A stretch of DNA of 64,000 bases from Deltaproteobacteria bacterium Ga0077550 (lineage in GTDB: Bacteria > Myxococcota_A > Polyangia > Nannocystales > Nannocystaceae): NCBI GenBank assembly GCA_001464385.1, contig LNFB01000146.1, positions 62,001 to 126,000 on the forward strand. Reading direction: 5' to 3'. A program made the translations under genes and the position numbers. This document shows, piece after piece, positions 26,802-36,317 of the stretch (its first letter is position 1; every line of letters begins with the position of its first letter). Below the pieces are notes generated by a model. It was not told where the DNA came from. It made no database searches and was given only the letters and a program-made list of their open reading frames with translations.

Positions 26802-28274
26802 GTGACGTCGATCTCCGTCCTCTCCACCGACGCGTACAAGTTCTCGATGGCGCAGGCCGGGTTCCCCCTGCGGCGCGAGACCTTCTACTTCTCGTTCCGC
26901 CGCGGCGGGATCCACTACGTCCCGGTCGATCTCGAACGATCGGTGCGCGAGCTGCTGGCGTCGCTCGCCGGTGGCTCGCGGGCCCACGAGTTCGCGCGGC
27001 GCCACGGCTACGGCTTCACCGACGCGATGGAGGCTGCGCTCGCGGTCCAGGGTGGCATCGAGATCGAGGCGGTGCCGCGGGGGTCGTGGGTCTGCGAGCG
27101 CGAGCCGATCCTCACGATCACCGGGCCGAGCTTCCTCGTCTCGTGGCTCGAGCCGATGCTGCTGTGGCTCAACTATCCGATCCAGCTCGCCACGGCGTTG
27201 CGCGGGCTCGAGGGCGCGCCGGTGCCGTCCGCGTGGGTGACCGCCACGTGTGCCGAGCACGCCCGCGTCATCGAGTCGGCGCTCGCCGACGCCGATCGCG
27301 GCGACGTCGAGGTCGTCCGCGAGGACGAGGCCTATCGCGGCCGCGTGCAGCAGGTGGTGGCGGACCTCGTGCGTGCGGTCGGCGATCCCAACCGCGTGTT
27401 CGAGGTCGGCATGCGCTCTGCGGTCTGCCTCGAGCAGCATCGCATCGCCCTCGAGGCGTGCCGCGCCGAGGGCGTGCTCCGGACCAGCCACGTGGGCCTG
27501 GCCCTCGAGCTCGACATGCAGCCGGTCGGGACGATGGGCCACGAGCACGTGCAACGGTGGGGAGCGGACCTCGCTGCGTTCGGGGCCATGCGAGACATGC
27601 GGAGCTCGCCGCCGAGCTACCTCCTCGACACCTTCGACACCATGGGCTCGGGGATCCGCGCCGCAGTCGCGGTGATGCGCGAGCGCCCGCACGCCTGCGC
27701 CATCCGCTACGACTCGGGCAACAAGTTCATCCAGTACCTGCACTCCTGCGAGCTGCTCCGCGAGGAGGGGCTCGAGCCCACGCACGTGCTCGAGGACGGC
27801 CTCGATCTCGAGGCGACGACGCACTTCGAGCGGCTGCGCGGCTTCACCGGCTGGCCGGCGGGCGCGCAGGTCTACGGCTACGGCGGCTCCATCGTCGCCG
27901 CGCCGATGACCAACCCGTTCACGCGCGACCGCGTCAGCGCGGTGTTCAAGCTCAGCCAGACCGGCAACGTGCCGCGGATGAAATTCGGCAACGAGTCCGG
28001 CGCCGGCAAGCAGAGCGTGCCCGGACGCCCCGTCGCGTGGCGGAAGCTCCGCGGCGAGGGCCCCGTCGGCATCATCGGGCAGGTCGGCGAGTCGGTCGCG
28101 GAGAACTACGTCGCGCTCGGCGGCAACCCCGACTCAGTCGAGCAGCTCCGCCTGTGCAACATCCTCGATCTGCGGCGGTCGCGGGCGATCCCGGCGGCCG
28201 ATCTCATCGTGCAGCTGTCACCCCAGACCGCGGCACTGGTCGCCCAGCTTCGAGCGACCACTCCCCACGCGTGA
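26802..28274 (+). CDS. pncB: Nicotinate phosphoribosyltransferase
   Basis: 490 residues from a GTG at 26802. It converts nicotinate and PRPP to nicotinate mononucleotide, the entry step of the Preiss-Handler NAD salvage route, in the cytoplasm. Family motifs are STDAYKFSMAQAG at the N-terminus, FYFSFRRGG, REPILTITGPSF, the substrate loop IRYDSGNKF, VYGYGGSIVAAP and KQSVPGRPVAWR. It is the first gene of pncB-pncA-nrtR. The frame is open further upstream, but the match to the family N-terminus begins right after the GTG. No strong ribosome binding site is seen. Confidence 0.92.
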   Translation: MTSISVLSTDAYKFSMAQAGFPLRRETFYFSFRRGGIHYVPVDLERSVRELLASLAGGSRAHEFARRHGYGFTDAMEAALAVQGGIEIEAVPRGSWVCEREPILTITGPSFLVSWLEPMLLWLNYPIQLATALRGLEGAPVPSAWVTATCAEHARVIESALADADRGDVEVVREDEAYRGRVQQVVADLVRAVGDPNRVFEVGMRSAVCLEQHRIALEACRAEGVLRTSHVGLALELDMQPVGTMGHEHVQRWGADLAAFGAMRDMRSSPPSYLLDTFDTMGSGIRAAVAVMRERPHACAIRYDSGNKFIQYLHSCELLREEGLEPTHVLEDGLDLEATTHFERLRGFTGWPAGAQVYGYGGSIVAAPMTNPFTRDRVSAVFKLSQTGNVPRMKFGNESGAGKQSVPGRPVAWRKLRGEGPVGIIGQVGESVAENYVALGGNPDSVEQLRLCNILDLRRSRAIPAADLIVQLSPQTAALVAQLRATTPHA

Positions 28275-28320
28275 TGCCCGTGCCACACCCCGCGACCCGC
28301 GGGCCGACCCAGGAGAAGTC

Positions 28321-29019
28321 ATGGCCAACATCATCGTCGACGTCGACACCCAGCGCGACTTCATGCTCCCCGACGGGAGCCTGTTCGTCCCGGCGGAGCC
28401 CGCCGTGCGGATGGCGATCGCTCGCGTGCTGCAGCAGGCGCAGCGCGAGGGCACGCCGATCCTCGGCTCCGTCGACTCGCATGCCCACGACGCATGGGAG
28501 TTCCAGGCCAACGGCGGCCCGTTCGCGCCGCACTGCGTGAAGGGCTCGCCCGGCTGGCTGCGGGTATTCCACGACATCCCCAGGCGCACCCGCTTCGTGC
28601 CGATGCAGGCGGTCGACGCGACCGTCGCCCCCGCGCTCGTCCGCAACCTCGTCGGCGAGGCGCACAAGGGCGCCGGCAACCGCGAGCTCGGTGCCGCGGC
28701 GCTCGCCGCCGAGGCCCTCGACGGCGTCGGCGTGTACTTCGAGAAGGAGGTCTACTCGCTGTTCTCGAACCCCGCGGCGGCGCCCGTCGTCGACGCCCTC
28801 GCCGCGGCGATGGGCGGGCCCGAGGCGGTGACCTTCGACGTGATCGGCTACTGCACCGGCGGCTACTGCGTGGACGCGGCGGCCAAGGGCCTGCACGAGC
28901 GCGGCTACCGGGTCCGCGTGCTGGCGTTCGCGACCGCGCCGCTGGGTGGCGCCGCAGGGGCGCAGCGCTCGGCGAACGAGCTCACGCAGGCTGGCATCGA
29001 GTGGGTGGCCGCTCCGTGA
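28321..29019 (+). CDS. pncA: Nicotinamidase (isochorismatase-fold cysteine hydrolase)
   Basis: 232 residues. It hydrolyses nicotinamide to nicotinate, feeding the preceding PncB. Visible features are the Asp of VDVDTQRDF, a metal-site DSHAHDAWEF block replacing the common DxHPxxHxSF, a Lys in YFEKEVYSLF, and the catalytic Cys in CTGGYCVDAA. AGGAG at 28311-28315 sets the ATG at 28321. Its stop overlaps the start of the nrtR-like gene as GTGA. Other isochorismatase-like amidases look similar, but the neighbours make nicotinamidase the best call. Confidence 0.88.
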   Translation: MANIIVDVDTQRDFMLPDGSLFVPAEPAVRMAIARVLQQAQREGTPILGSVDSHAHDAWEFQANGGPFAPHCVKGSPGWLRVFHDIPRRTRFVPMQAVDATVAPALVRNLVGEAHKGAGNRELGAAALAAEALDGVGVYFEKEVYSLFSNPAAAPVVDALAAAMGGPEAVTFDVIGYCTGGYCVDAAAKGLHERGYRVRVLAFATAPLGGAAGAQRSANELTQAGIEWVAAP

Positions 29020-29759
29020 GCCGCGCGCCGAAGGCCGCACCGAAGGCCGCCCCCGACCCGCGCGGCAGCTACACGTACGAGTACCCGCGGCCGGCGGTCA
29101 CCGTCGACATGGTCGTGCTGGCGATCGTCGGCGTCGAGCTCCGCGTGCTGCTCATTCGTCGCGGCGAGCCGCCCTTCCGCGGGCGCTGGGCCCTGCCGGG
29201 CGGCTTCGTGCGCACGCGCGACGACGCAGCGCAGGGCGAGAGCCTCGACGACGCCGCGGCGCGCGAGCTGCAGGAGGAGACGGGCCTGCGCCGAGAGGAC
29301 GTGCTGCTGCGGCAGTTCCATGCCTTCGGCGAGCCGGGTCGCGACCCCCGCGGCCGGGTGATCTCGATCGGCTACTTCGCGCTCGTGCCGGCCGACCTGA
29401 TCACGCGTACGCGCGCGGGGGACGACGCCGCAGCGGCGCAGTGGTGCGCGGTGGCCGACTGCGCCCAACGCAAGCTCGCCTTCGACCACGACGAGGTCCT
29501 CGCCCGGGCGCTGCAGACGATCCGCGAGCGCCTCGTGCTCGAGGTCGGCATCGCCGCGAGCCTGGTGCCGATGGAGTTCACCAAGGCCGAGCTGCGCCGG
29601 GTGTTCGAGGCGATCGCGGGGCAGGCCTACGACAAGAGCAACTTCAACAAGCGGTTCAACCGGATGATCGACGACGGCATCATCGTCCAGGGCCCGGGCG
29701 TGCGCGCGCTGCCGGGGCCGGGCCGGCCGTCGTCGCTGTACCGCTTCGCCGACCCCTGA
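29016..29759 (+). CDS. nrtR: NrtR-like Nudix/winged-helix regulator of NAD metabolism
   Basis: 247 residues from a GTG at 29016 overlapping the pncA stop. A Nudix domain (about 25-155) is followed by a winged-helix DNA-binding domain (about 165-247, MEFTKAELRRVFEAI, then FNKRFNRMIDDGII). This is the NrtR architecture, in which the Nudix part senses ADP-ribose and the protein represses NAD genes. The Nudix box is near-canonical at ESLDDAAARELQEETGL, but about eight extra residues (TRDDAAQG) separate the conserved GGFVR from ESL. Hydrolase activity may be altered. Placement as the third gene after pncB and pncA supports the role. Confidence 0.88.
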   Translation: MSRAPKAAPKAAPDPRGSYTYEYPRPAVTVDMVVLAIVGVELRVLLIRRGEPPFRGRWALPGGFVRTRDDAAQGESLDDAAARELQEETGLRREDVLLRQFHAFGEPGRDPRGRVISIGYFALVPADLITRTRAGDDAAAAQWCAVADCAQRKLAFDHDEVLARALQTIRERLVLEVGIAASLVPMEFTKAELRRVFEAIAGQAYDKSNFNKRFNRMIDDGIIVQGPGVRALPGPGRPSSLYRFADP

Positions 29760-29778
29760 GGCGGATCGGCACGCTCGG

Positions 29779-30534
29779 TCAGCGGCGCTCGACGTCGAAG
29801 CGGTAGCCGATGCCGCGCACGGCCCGGATGTTGAACCCACACCCGTCGTGCCAGCCGAGCTTGCGCTTGAGGCTGGAGATGAAGTTGTCCACCGTGCGTT
29901 GCTCGACCACGATGCCCTTGCCCCACACCTGGTCGAGGATCGCCTCGCGCGTGAGAGCCTCGCCGACGTGGTCGATGAGGCACAGCAGGAGATCGAACTC
30001 GGTGCGGGTCAGGTCGATCTCGGCGCCCTCGCGGACGACGACGCGGGCCTTGCGATCGATGGCGATGCCGGCGACGACGTCGCGCTTCTCCTTGACCGGG
30101 CCCGGGGCGGTGGTGGTCGGGGGGCCGGCGGTCCCGCGCCGCGCGAGCACGCCGATCCGCGCGAGCAGCTCGCGCAGGCGGTAGGGCTTGGCCAGGTAGT
30201 CGTCCGCGCCGGAGTCGAAGCCGCGGACGACGTCGTCCTCGAGCGTGCGCGCGGTGAGCATCAGCACCGCGGCCGTGCTGCCCTGCTCGCGGAGCTTGCG
30301 ACACACCGAGTAGCCGTCGCCGTCGGGCAGCATGATGTCGAGCACGACGACGTTGAACGCCCGGGCGGACGCGGCCCGCAGCGCCGCTGCGGCGCCGGAC
30401 ACCGCCTCGACGAAGTAGCCCTCGTCGGCGAGGTTGTCGGTCAGCGCGAGTCTGAGGTTCTCGTCGTCCTCGACGACGAGGATGCTCGGACCGCCGGAGT
30501 TGCTCGGGCCGTGGGGTTCGCCGGTCGCGTTCAT
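29779..30534 (-). CDS. OmpR/PhoB-type response regulator
   Basis: 251 residues. The receiver domain has the acidic pair in ILVVEDDENLR, phospho-acceptor Asp in VVVLDIMLPDGDG, Thr in LMLTARTL and Lys in YLAKPYR, all intact. A winged-helix output domain begins at about 160 (TRTEFDLLLCLIDH, ending RAVRGIGYRFDV). It is a DNA-binding regulator. The start ATG overlaps the histidine kinase stop in ATGA (30531-30534), so the two are co-translated. It is the third gene of the VWA protein/kinase/regulator operon. Confidence 0.93.
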   Translation of the reverse strand: MNATGEPHGPSNSGGPSILVVEDDENLRLALTDNLADEGYFVEAVSGAAAALRAASARAFNVVVLDIMLPDGDGYSVCRKLREQGSTAAVLMLTARTLEDDVVRGFDSGADDYLAKPYRLRELLARIGVLARRGTAGPPTTTAPGPVKEKRDVVAGIAIDRKARVVVREGAEIDLTRTEFDLLLCLIDHVGEALTREAILDQVWGKGIVVEQRTVDNFISSLKRKLGWHDGCGFNIRAVRGIGYRFDVERR

Positions 30535-32387
30535 CGCTCCTCCAACGCAGCCAGGGGGAACTCTAGCGCGAACGTGGTGCCGAGGGGACTGCTCGCGGCG
30601 ATGCGGATCTTGCCCCCATGGGCGGTCATGGTCTTGCGGCAGATGGCCAGGCCCAGGCCGCTGCCCCGCGAGGTCGGCGTGCCCCGGCCGCGGTAGAAGT
30701 CGCCGAAGATCCGCCGGTGCTCGCGGCGCGGGATCCCGACGCCGTTGTCGGTGACCAGCACCGTGACCCCGCGTCGCCAGCCCCGGGTCGCCACGCGGGC
30801 CCGGACCTCGAGCACGACCGTGTCGCGATCGCAGTAGGTGCAGGCGTTCTTCCCGAGGTTCCGCAGCAGGAGGCGCAGGAGCTCGGGATCGGCCCGCAGC
30901 ACGAGGTCCCCGAGCTCGCCGGTGCGGACCTCGACCGGTCGGGCCGACCACTGGGCCAGCTCGCGCGCGACGTCGTCGACCAGCGGGCGGAGGTCGACAC
31001 GCTCCCGCCGCGGCCGCCAACGCCCCTTGTCGAGGCGGTTGAACGACAGGATGTTGTCGACCAAGAAATTGAGATCGTCGATCTCGCGGACCATCCGGGC
31101 CGGGTAGTCGCGCGCGGCGGCGATGCCCGCGGTCTTGCGCTCGATGGTCTCGGCCATCAGCCGCAGCGACGCCAGCGGCGTGCGGAGTTCGTGCGAGACC
31201 GTGGCCACGAAGTCGTTCTTGAGCTCGACGAACCGCTGCTTGCGCGAGGCGAGCACGACCGCGAGCACGACGATCACCAGGGCCAGACCGATGCTGCTGA
31301 CCAGGAAGATGCTCTTGATCCGGTAGTTCTCGTGGGCGTCGACGATGCGCGCGACGAACCGGGGCGAGGTCACCGAGATCGGCAGCGAGGCGATGGGCGA
31401 GATGGTCGCGTCGAGGGCGGGCAGGTCGACCACGTCGTCGGGCTCGATCAGCGCGCGGCCACGCATCTGGTCGTCGATGATGCCCATCAGGGCGTCGACG
31501 TCGACGGAGGTGCCGATCACGATGCCATCCGCGTCGGAGCGCGCGAACCACTGGCCGCCGAGCAGCAGCGATGGCCCGCTCAGGCTGACGGGCATGCGCA
31601 GGGGCGTCGACAGGGGCTCGCCGGCGCGGGCGCGGAAGTCGTCGACCTCGGTCTGGGCCCGCTCCGACAGCGCGATCACGCGATCGGACAGGAAGCGGAA
31701 GTCCTCGGCGGTGAACCGATCGCGCCGCCGCAGCAGCGCCGGTTGCAGGCCCTCGACGACCAGGATGCCGCCATCGCGTAGGCCGTCGCGCAGCAGGGCG
31801 GCGACGAGCCCGAGGTTGGGCTCGGCGCGGTCGAACAGCTCGTCGAGTGCGGCGATCATCGACGGCAGGTCGACGGTGCTGTCGATGACGTAGCGGGTGC
31901 GATGGCGCAGGAGGTTTCGGAACGCCTGCTCGATGGGACCGTGGCCGCCCGCGGCGAGGGCCGAACGGAGCTGGCGGAGCAGCTCGAGGCGCTGGGCCCA
32001 GGGCGAGCTGGGGTCGTCGACCGCGATCGCGCCGCCGCTGCGCACCGCGAGGTAGAGCTCGCGGCCGGGGCGGCCGTCGCCGGCGGCGAAGCTCACCGGC
32101 CGAGGGAATCGCTGACGTCCGTCGACCACGAGCAGCAGCGTCGAGGTGCCGACGAGCGGATCGTCCAGGGCGCGACCGATCTCGTCTTCGGCCGGGTGGA
32201 GCTCGCCGACGAGGAGCTGCTCGAGGGTGCGGCGGGCGTACTCCTGCAGCGCGCCGCGCTCGGCCTCGACGCGCGCCTGGGCCTCGTCGCGCTCGGCGAT
32301 GAAGATCCCCTGCAACGACGCAAGCCCCCACAGCAGGGCCGACAGGCCGAGCATGAGCACCAGGACAGTGGGCCACAGGCGACGCAT
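30531..32387 (-). CDS. Membrane sensor histidine kinase
   Basis: 618 residues. Membrane segments at about 5-29 and 358-380 enclose a long extracytoplasmic sensor domain (about 330 residues) of no recognised type. HisKA has the phospho-acceptor His in ATVSHELRTPLASLRL (His399). The HATPase part has an N-box (LLRNLGKNACTYC, with Lys where Glu is common), G1 VTDNGVGIPRREH and G2 GSGLGLAICR. It starts directly after the stop of the VWA protein gene, with no gap, and overlaps the regulator gene. The VWA protein may supply its signal, as inferred from operon order. Confidence 0.92.
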   Translation of the reverse strand: MRRLWPTVLVLMLGLSALLWGLASLQGIFIAERDEAQARVEAERGALQEYARRTLEQLLVGELHPAEDEIGRALDDPLVGTSTLLLVVDGRQRFPRPVSFAAGDGRPGRELYLAVRSGGAIAVDDPSSPWAQRLELLRQLRSALAAGGHGPIEQAFRNLLRHRTRYVIDSTVDLPSMIAALDELFDRAEPNLGLVAALLRDGLRDGGILVVEGLQPALLRRRDRFTAEDFRFLSDRVIALSERAQTEVDDFRARAGEPLSTPLRMPVSLSGPSLLLGGQWFARSDADGIVIGTSVDVDALMGIIDDQMRGRALIEPDDVVDLPALDATISPIASLPISVTSPRFVARIVDAHENYRIKSIFLVSSIGLALVIVVLAVVLASRKQRFVELKNDFVATVSHELRTPLASLRLMAETIERKTAGIAAARDYPARMVREIDDLNFLVDNILSFNRLDKGRWRPRRERVDLRPLVDDVARELAQWSARPVEVRTGELGDLVLRADPELLRLLLRNLGKNACTYCDRDTVVLEVRARVATRGWRRGVTVLVTDNGVGIPRREHRRIFGDFYRGRGTPTSRGSGLGLAICRKTMTAHGGKIRIAASSPLGTTFALEFPLAALEER

Positions 32388-34058
32388 CTACTGCAGGACC
32401 GGCATGCGATCGAACTCGAGCGGGGAGCCGGCGAACTCGCGGTCGGGGTTGGGGTTGCGGCGATCCTGGCGCGCGGCGGCGTCGATGAGCTCGCCGAGCT
32501 CGGCGACCTCGGCTCGGGCGGTGACGTCGGGCGGGAGCTCGGCGAACCACCGCTGGATGTCGGCCCAGGCGACGTCGCGGATCCAGTACGAGCCGCGGAG
32601 CTTCTCGGCGAGGGCCGCGACCACCAGCGCGACCCGGACCGGCGCGCTGCCGCGGGCGTCGAGCGGCCGGACACCGTCGAGCACCAGGGGCAGCTCGAGC
32701 GTGCGCGGCATGCCGGTGTACGGCAGCAGGTAGCGCAGGCGGACCTTGCCGAACGCCGCGAGGTCGTCGCGCAGCTGGACCTCGTAGAGCGCGGTCACGC
32801 TGTGACCGGGGCCGATCTCGCCGGCGTCGGTGTTGTCGTTGGCGAAGGCGTCCGTCGACAGCCCGCGGTTCTCGTAGCCGAGCAGGCGGTAGCGCGCGAC
32901 GATCTTCGGGTCGAACTCGATCTGGATCTTGGCGTCGCGCGCGACGACCTGCAGGGTCCCGCTCAGGTTGCGGACCAGCACGCGCTCGGCCTCGGCGAGG
33001 CGATCGATGTAGACGTAGTTGCCGTTGCCGCGATCGGCGAGCTGCTCGAGCAGGACGTCGTCGTAGTTGTCGACGCCGACGCCCATCGTCGAGATGGTGA
33101 CGCCGCGCGCGGCGGCCTCGGCGACGTGGGCCAGCAGCTCCTCGGCGGCGTCCGGCCCCGAGGTCACGACGCCGTCGGAGAAGAGCAGCACCCGGTTGAT
33201 GCCCCCGACGAGCATCGCCTTGCTCGCGAGGGCGTAGCCGAGGCGCAGGCCGGCGTCGACGTCGGTGGAGCCGCGGGGGGCGAGCTTGGCGATGGCCTCG
33301 GCGATGGCGTCGTGGCGATCGCCCGGCGTGGGCTCGAGGACGACCTCGGCGGTGGTTCCGTACGAGACGATCGCGATCCGATCGCGCGGCCCCATGCGGG
33401 CGAGCATCGCGGTCAGGGCGTCCTGCACGAGCTGCAGCCGTGACTCGAGCGCCATCGACGACGAGACGTCGATGACGAACACGAGGTTGGCGGGGGCGCG
33501 GTCCTTGTCGGCGATCTCGCGCGCCTGCAGCCCGACCTGCAGCACGTGGTAGCCGGGGCGGTGGGGTGAGGGGACCACCTCGGTGAACACGGCGAAGTCG
33601 CCCTCGCTCGGGGACGGGTAGTCGTAGTCGAACGCGTTGAGGAACTCCTCGATGCGGATCGCCGACTCGTCGGGCATCTCGCCGCGCTCGAGCGCGGCGC
33701 GGGCGAGGGCGTACGACGCGGTGTCGACGTCGAGGGCGAAGCTCGAGAACGCCTCCTCCTCGGTGTCGATCGTCGGGTTGATCCCGTAGTGCTTGAAGTA
33801 GGTCTCGGTCAGCGCCGCGGGCGGGAGCACGGGCCTCGTCGACTCCGCGGTCGGCTCCTTGCTCGTCGAGCTCGCCGCCGTCGCCGCCTTCGTCGGCGGG
33901 CGTCGCACCGCGGCTCTCGGCTTCACCGCGACCGCGTCGGCGCGGTTGCTCGGCTCGGTCTCGGGCGCGGCCGCCGGCTCCGCCATCGTCAGGCACGCGC
34001 TTGCGGCGAGCAGGGCCAGCAGCCCGCCCGATCGCCCCCCCTCGATCTTGACCGCCAA
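32388..34058 (-). CDS. YfbK-like von Willebrand factor A protein
   Basis: About 556 residues. Domains in order are a lipoprotein-like signal (LLALLAASAC), a Pro/Ala/Thr linker, the YfbK-type N-terminal domain (YFKHYGINPTID through IRIEEFLNAFDYDY), and a VWA domain with intact MIDAS (VFVIDVSSSM, then STDVDAG and LFSDGV). A DUF3520-like C-terminal domain ends the protein. The start is uncertain: a TTG at 34058 gives a good signal peptide, and the frame stays open to 34235. It is the first gene of the kinase/regulator operon. Such proteins are exported with unknown ligands. Confidence 0.85.
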   Translation of the reverse strand: MAVKIEGGRSGGLLALLAASACLTMAEPAAAPETEPSNRADAVAVKPRAAVRRPPTKAATAASSTSKEPTAESTRPVLPPAALTETYFKHYGINPTIDTEEEAFSSFALDVDTASYALARAALERGEMPDESAIRIEEFLNAFDYDYPSPSEGDFAVFTEVVPSPHRPGYHVLQVGLQAREIADKDRAPANLVFVIDVSSSMALESRLQLVQDALTAMLARMGPRDRIAIVSYGTTAEVVLEPTPGDRHDAIAEAIAKLAPRGSTDVDAGLRLGYALASKAMLVGGINRVLLFSDGVVTSGPDAAEELLAHVAEAAARGVTISTMGVGVDNYDDVLLEQLADRGNGNYVYIDRLAEAERVLVRNLSGTLQVVARDAKIQIEFDPKIVARYRLLGYENRGLSTDAFANDNTDAGEIGPGHSVTALYEVQLRDDLAAFGKVRLRYLLPYTGMPRTLELPLVLDGVRPLDARGSAPVRVALVVAALAEKLRGSYWIRDVAWADIQRWFAELPPDVTARAEVAELGELIDAAARQDRRNPNPDREFAGSPLEFDRMPVLQ

Positions 34059-34183
34059 CCGGCACCGGGGAAAGGGGCGGCGTGGGTCCCGAGCCGTCGC
34101 GAATGGGTCATGATTTTCGCCGGCCCCGCCGACGGGCGGGGTGTAAACCGCCGCGCCCCGCGGGCGTTCCGGAGGACGACCCC

Positions 34184-34531
34184 ATGACTCATCCCGTGCT
34201 CGCGTGGATCCTCGCGGCCGCCGCCGCCGCCCCAACGCCCGTCGCCCCCGAGCTGGAGGCCCCGATCGCCACGGCGCGGCTCGAGTCGATCAGCCCCGAC
34301 CTCGACGGCCGGGGCGGCACGCTGGTCACGCGGGCGATCGCCCTCGACGGCGGTCGCAGCACCTTCGCGTTCGGCGGCAAGCACTGCCGCGAGCACCGCG
34401 TCGAGGCGGGCGTGCTCGCGCAGCTGTTCGAGGCCCTGCGCACGCGCCAAGGCGTGAGCGTCATCGCGGCGGCCGGCGCCGGCGGGGTGCAGTGCCTGGG
34501 TCGCGTGACGTTCTACGCCCCCGACGCCTGA
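34184..34531 (+). CDS. Small exported protein of unknown function
   Basis: 115 residues. GGAGG at 34171-34175, 8 bases before the ATG at 34184, supports translation. An Ala-rich hydrophobic N-terminus (about 1-18) looks like a signal peptide. The rest contains two Cys (KHCREH and VQCLGRV) that could form one disulfide. I recognise no family. It is flanked by the divergent VWA gene and the convergent epimerase gene. Confidence 0.65.
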   Translation: MTHPVLAWILAAAAAAPTPVAPELEAPIATARLESISPDLDGRGGTLVTRAIALDGGRSTFAFGGKHCREHRVEAGVLAQLFEALRTRQGVSVIAAAGAGGVQCLGRVTFYAPDA

Positions 34532-34557
34532 GCGAATGTCCACCGACGCCTGAGTCC

Positions 34558-35472
34558 TCATCCAGCGTTGCGGAAGTCGGCCATCGTCGCGTCTTCATCG
34601 TGCGTGAACGTGAAGCCCGTCGCCCTGCGGAAGGCGCTGCTGTCGATCACGATCGGGTACTTCACGTGCTCGAGCGCACCGGGCGGAAGCTTGGGCAGGC
34701 CGAAGCGGCCGAGCAGCGGCCGGAGCAGCGCCTCGGGCAGGGGGAAGCCGCTGCGCCCGGTCTCGCGGACGATCACCGACAGCGGCACGGGCGGCGGGCC
34801 GCTGACGTTGAACACGCCGCGGAGCCGTCGCTCGAGCGCGAGGACGATCGCGTCGGCGGCGTCGAACTCGTGGATGAAGTGGAAGAGCGGATCGAAGCCG
34901 AGGATCGTCGGCACCCGCGGCCCGCGGAGGAACGCCGCGAGCGTGCCCTGGCGCAGGGGGCCGAGCGTGTAGCACAGCCGCAGCACCGAGGTGTCGACCG
35001 CGGGGTAGCGCCACAGCGCGCTGCCGGCGTACAGATCGGCCGCCACCAGATCCGAGAGCTCGGGGAAGGTGTGCACCGCCATCGGCGGCTCCGCCTCGGT
35101 GTGGTAGAGCGCCGAGTCCGGGCCCGCGCCGTAGTAGGTGTGGCGCCCGACGAACACCGCCTGCTGCACGCCGTACGCGTGGCAGTGATCGAACACGGCC
35201 TGGGTGCCGCCGAGGTTGATGCGGAAGCGGTCGCGGCTGCGATGGGTGAGGTGCGTGACCGTGGCCATGTGCACCAGCGCGTCGGGGCGCATGGTCCGGA
35301 ACACGTCCTCGGCCGGGCGCTTGCGGATGTCCGCCTGGACCACGCGCACGCCCTCGGGCGGGTGGTACCACGGGCGCACGTCGATGCCGACGACCTCGTT
35401 GCCGCGCTCGACGAGGCGCTTGGCGACCTCGCGGCCGAGCGCCCCTGCGATTCCGGTGACGAGGACCTTCAT
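34558..35472 (-). CDS. NAD-dependent epimerase/dehydratase family protein
   Basis: 304 residues. The Rossmann start is [20 protein letters not shown] (TGxxGxxG), with Asp in VVGIDVRP indicating NAD preference. The active-site region has VGRHTYYGAG where the classical YxxxK is not obvious, so catalysis may be altered or the protein may bind without reducing. It overlaps the acyltransferase gene start/stop (ATGA, 35469-35472). This suggests a shared role, perhaps in lipid or sugar-lipid metabolism; that is inference. Confidence 0.85.
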   Translation of the reverse strand: MKVLVTGIAGALGREVAKRLVERGNEVVGIDVRPWYHPPEGVRVVQADIRKRPAEDVFRTMRPDALVHMATVTHLTHRSRDRFRINLGGTQAVFDHCHAYGVQQAVFVGRHTYYGAGPDSALYHTEAEPPMAVHTFPELSDLVAADLYAGSALWRYPAVDTSVLRLCYTLGPLRQGTLAAFLRGPRVPTILGFDPLFHFIHEFDAADAIVLALERRLRGVFNVSGPPPVPLSVIVRETGRSGFPLPEALLRPLLGRFGLPKLPPGALEHVKYPIVIDSSAFRRATGFTFTHDEDATMADFRNAG

Positions 35473-36317
35473 GTGAGGACCAGCTCCGTCTCTTTGCGCT
35501 TGCCGTCGCGCAGCTCTCGACCCTGGGTGATGAGGCTCGCGATGCGCCGCTTCACGCGCTCGACGTGGCCGAGGATGACGTCGTCGGTGTCGTCGGGGTT
35601 GCCCTCGAGCACGATGGGCGCGCCGTAGAGGATCTGCAGCGTCACCGGCAGGGGGATCGCGGCGCCCCACGGTGTCACCGGCACGTACGGCACGCCGAAG
35701 ATGCGGCCGAGCTTGTAGAGGTTGGCGACGGTCGGGATGGCCTCGCCGCCGCCGACGAACGCGAACGGCACGATCGGCGCGCCGGTCTGCAGCGCCAGCC
35801 GCACGAACCCGGTGCCGAAGCCGACCAGCGAGTCGCGGTCCTTGTAGAGCTTGGCGGTGCCCCGCGCGCCCTCGGGGAAGACCATCAGCAGGCGGTCGTC
35901 CTCGAGCAGGCGCACCGCGTTCTCGGGCAGGCCGGTGAACTGGCCGATGCGGCTGGTGAACCACGCCAGGAACGGCAGGCGCTGGATGAATTTCTCGGCC
36001 ATGCCCTGCGCCAGCCGCGGCGGGTCGAGATCGAAGAACGCCGACGCGATGACCATGATCGCGTCGAGCGCCCAGCCACCCGAGTGGTTGCCGACGAGCA
36101 TCGCGCGCCCGCGCGCCGGCACGTTCGCGGCGCCGTACACCTTCACGTCGAAGTAGCGGTGGTAGAAGAACCCGAGCAGCGTGAACAGCCGCGCGAGCTC
36201 GGCCTGGTCGATGCCGTAGGGATCGACGCCGTGACGATTCCACGGCAGCTCGATGCGGCTGACCCGACGGGCGATCTCCGCGTTCGTGGGCAGGGGGATG
36301 AGGCTCGCGGGGATCAT
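35469..36317 (-). CDS. PlsC-type lysophospholipid acyltransferase
   Basis: 282 residues. The glycerolipid acyltransferase motifs are complete: NHSGGWALD (HxxxxD motif I), [11 protein letters not shown] (motif II region), FPEGARG (motif III) and APIVPFAF (motif IV). Members transfer acyl groups to lysophosphatidate or related lipids at the inner membrane. It is the first gene of a two-gene operon with the epimerase. The acceptor is not predictable. Confidence 0.9.
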   Translation of the reverse strand: MIPASLIPLPTNAEIARRVSRIELPWNRHGVDPYGIDQAELARLFTLLGFFYHRYFDVKVYGAANVPARGRAMLVGNHSGGWALDAIMVIASAFFDLDPPRLAQGMAEKFIQRLPFLAWFTSRIGQFTGLPENAVRLLEDDRLLMVFPEGARGTAKLYKDRDSLVGFGTGFVRLALQTGAPIVPFAFVGGGEAIPTVANLYKLGRIFGVPYVPVTPWGAAIPLPVTLQILYGAPIVLEGNPDDTDDVILGHVERVKRRIASLITQGRELRDGKRKETELVLT

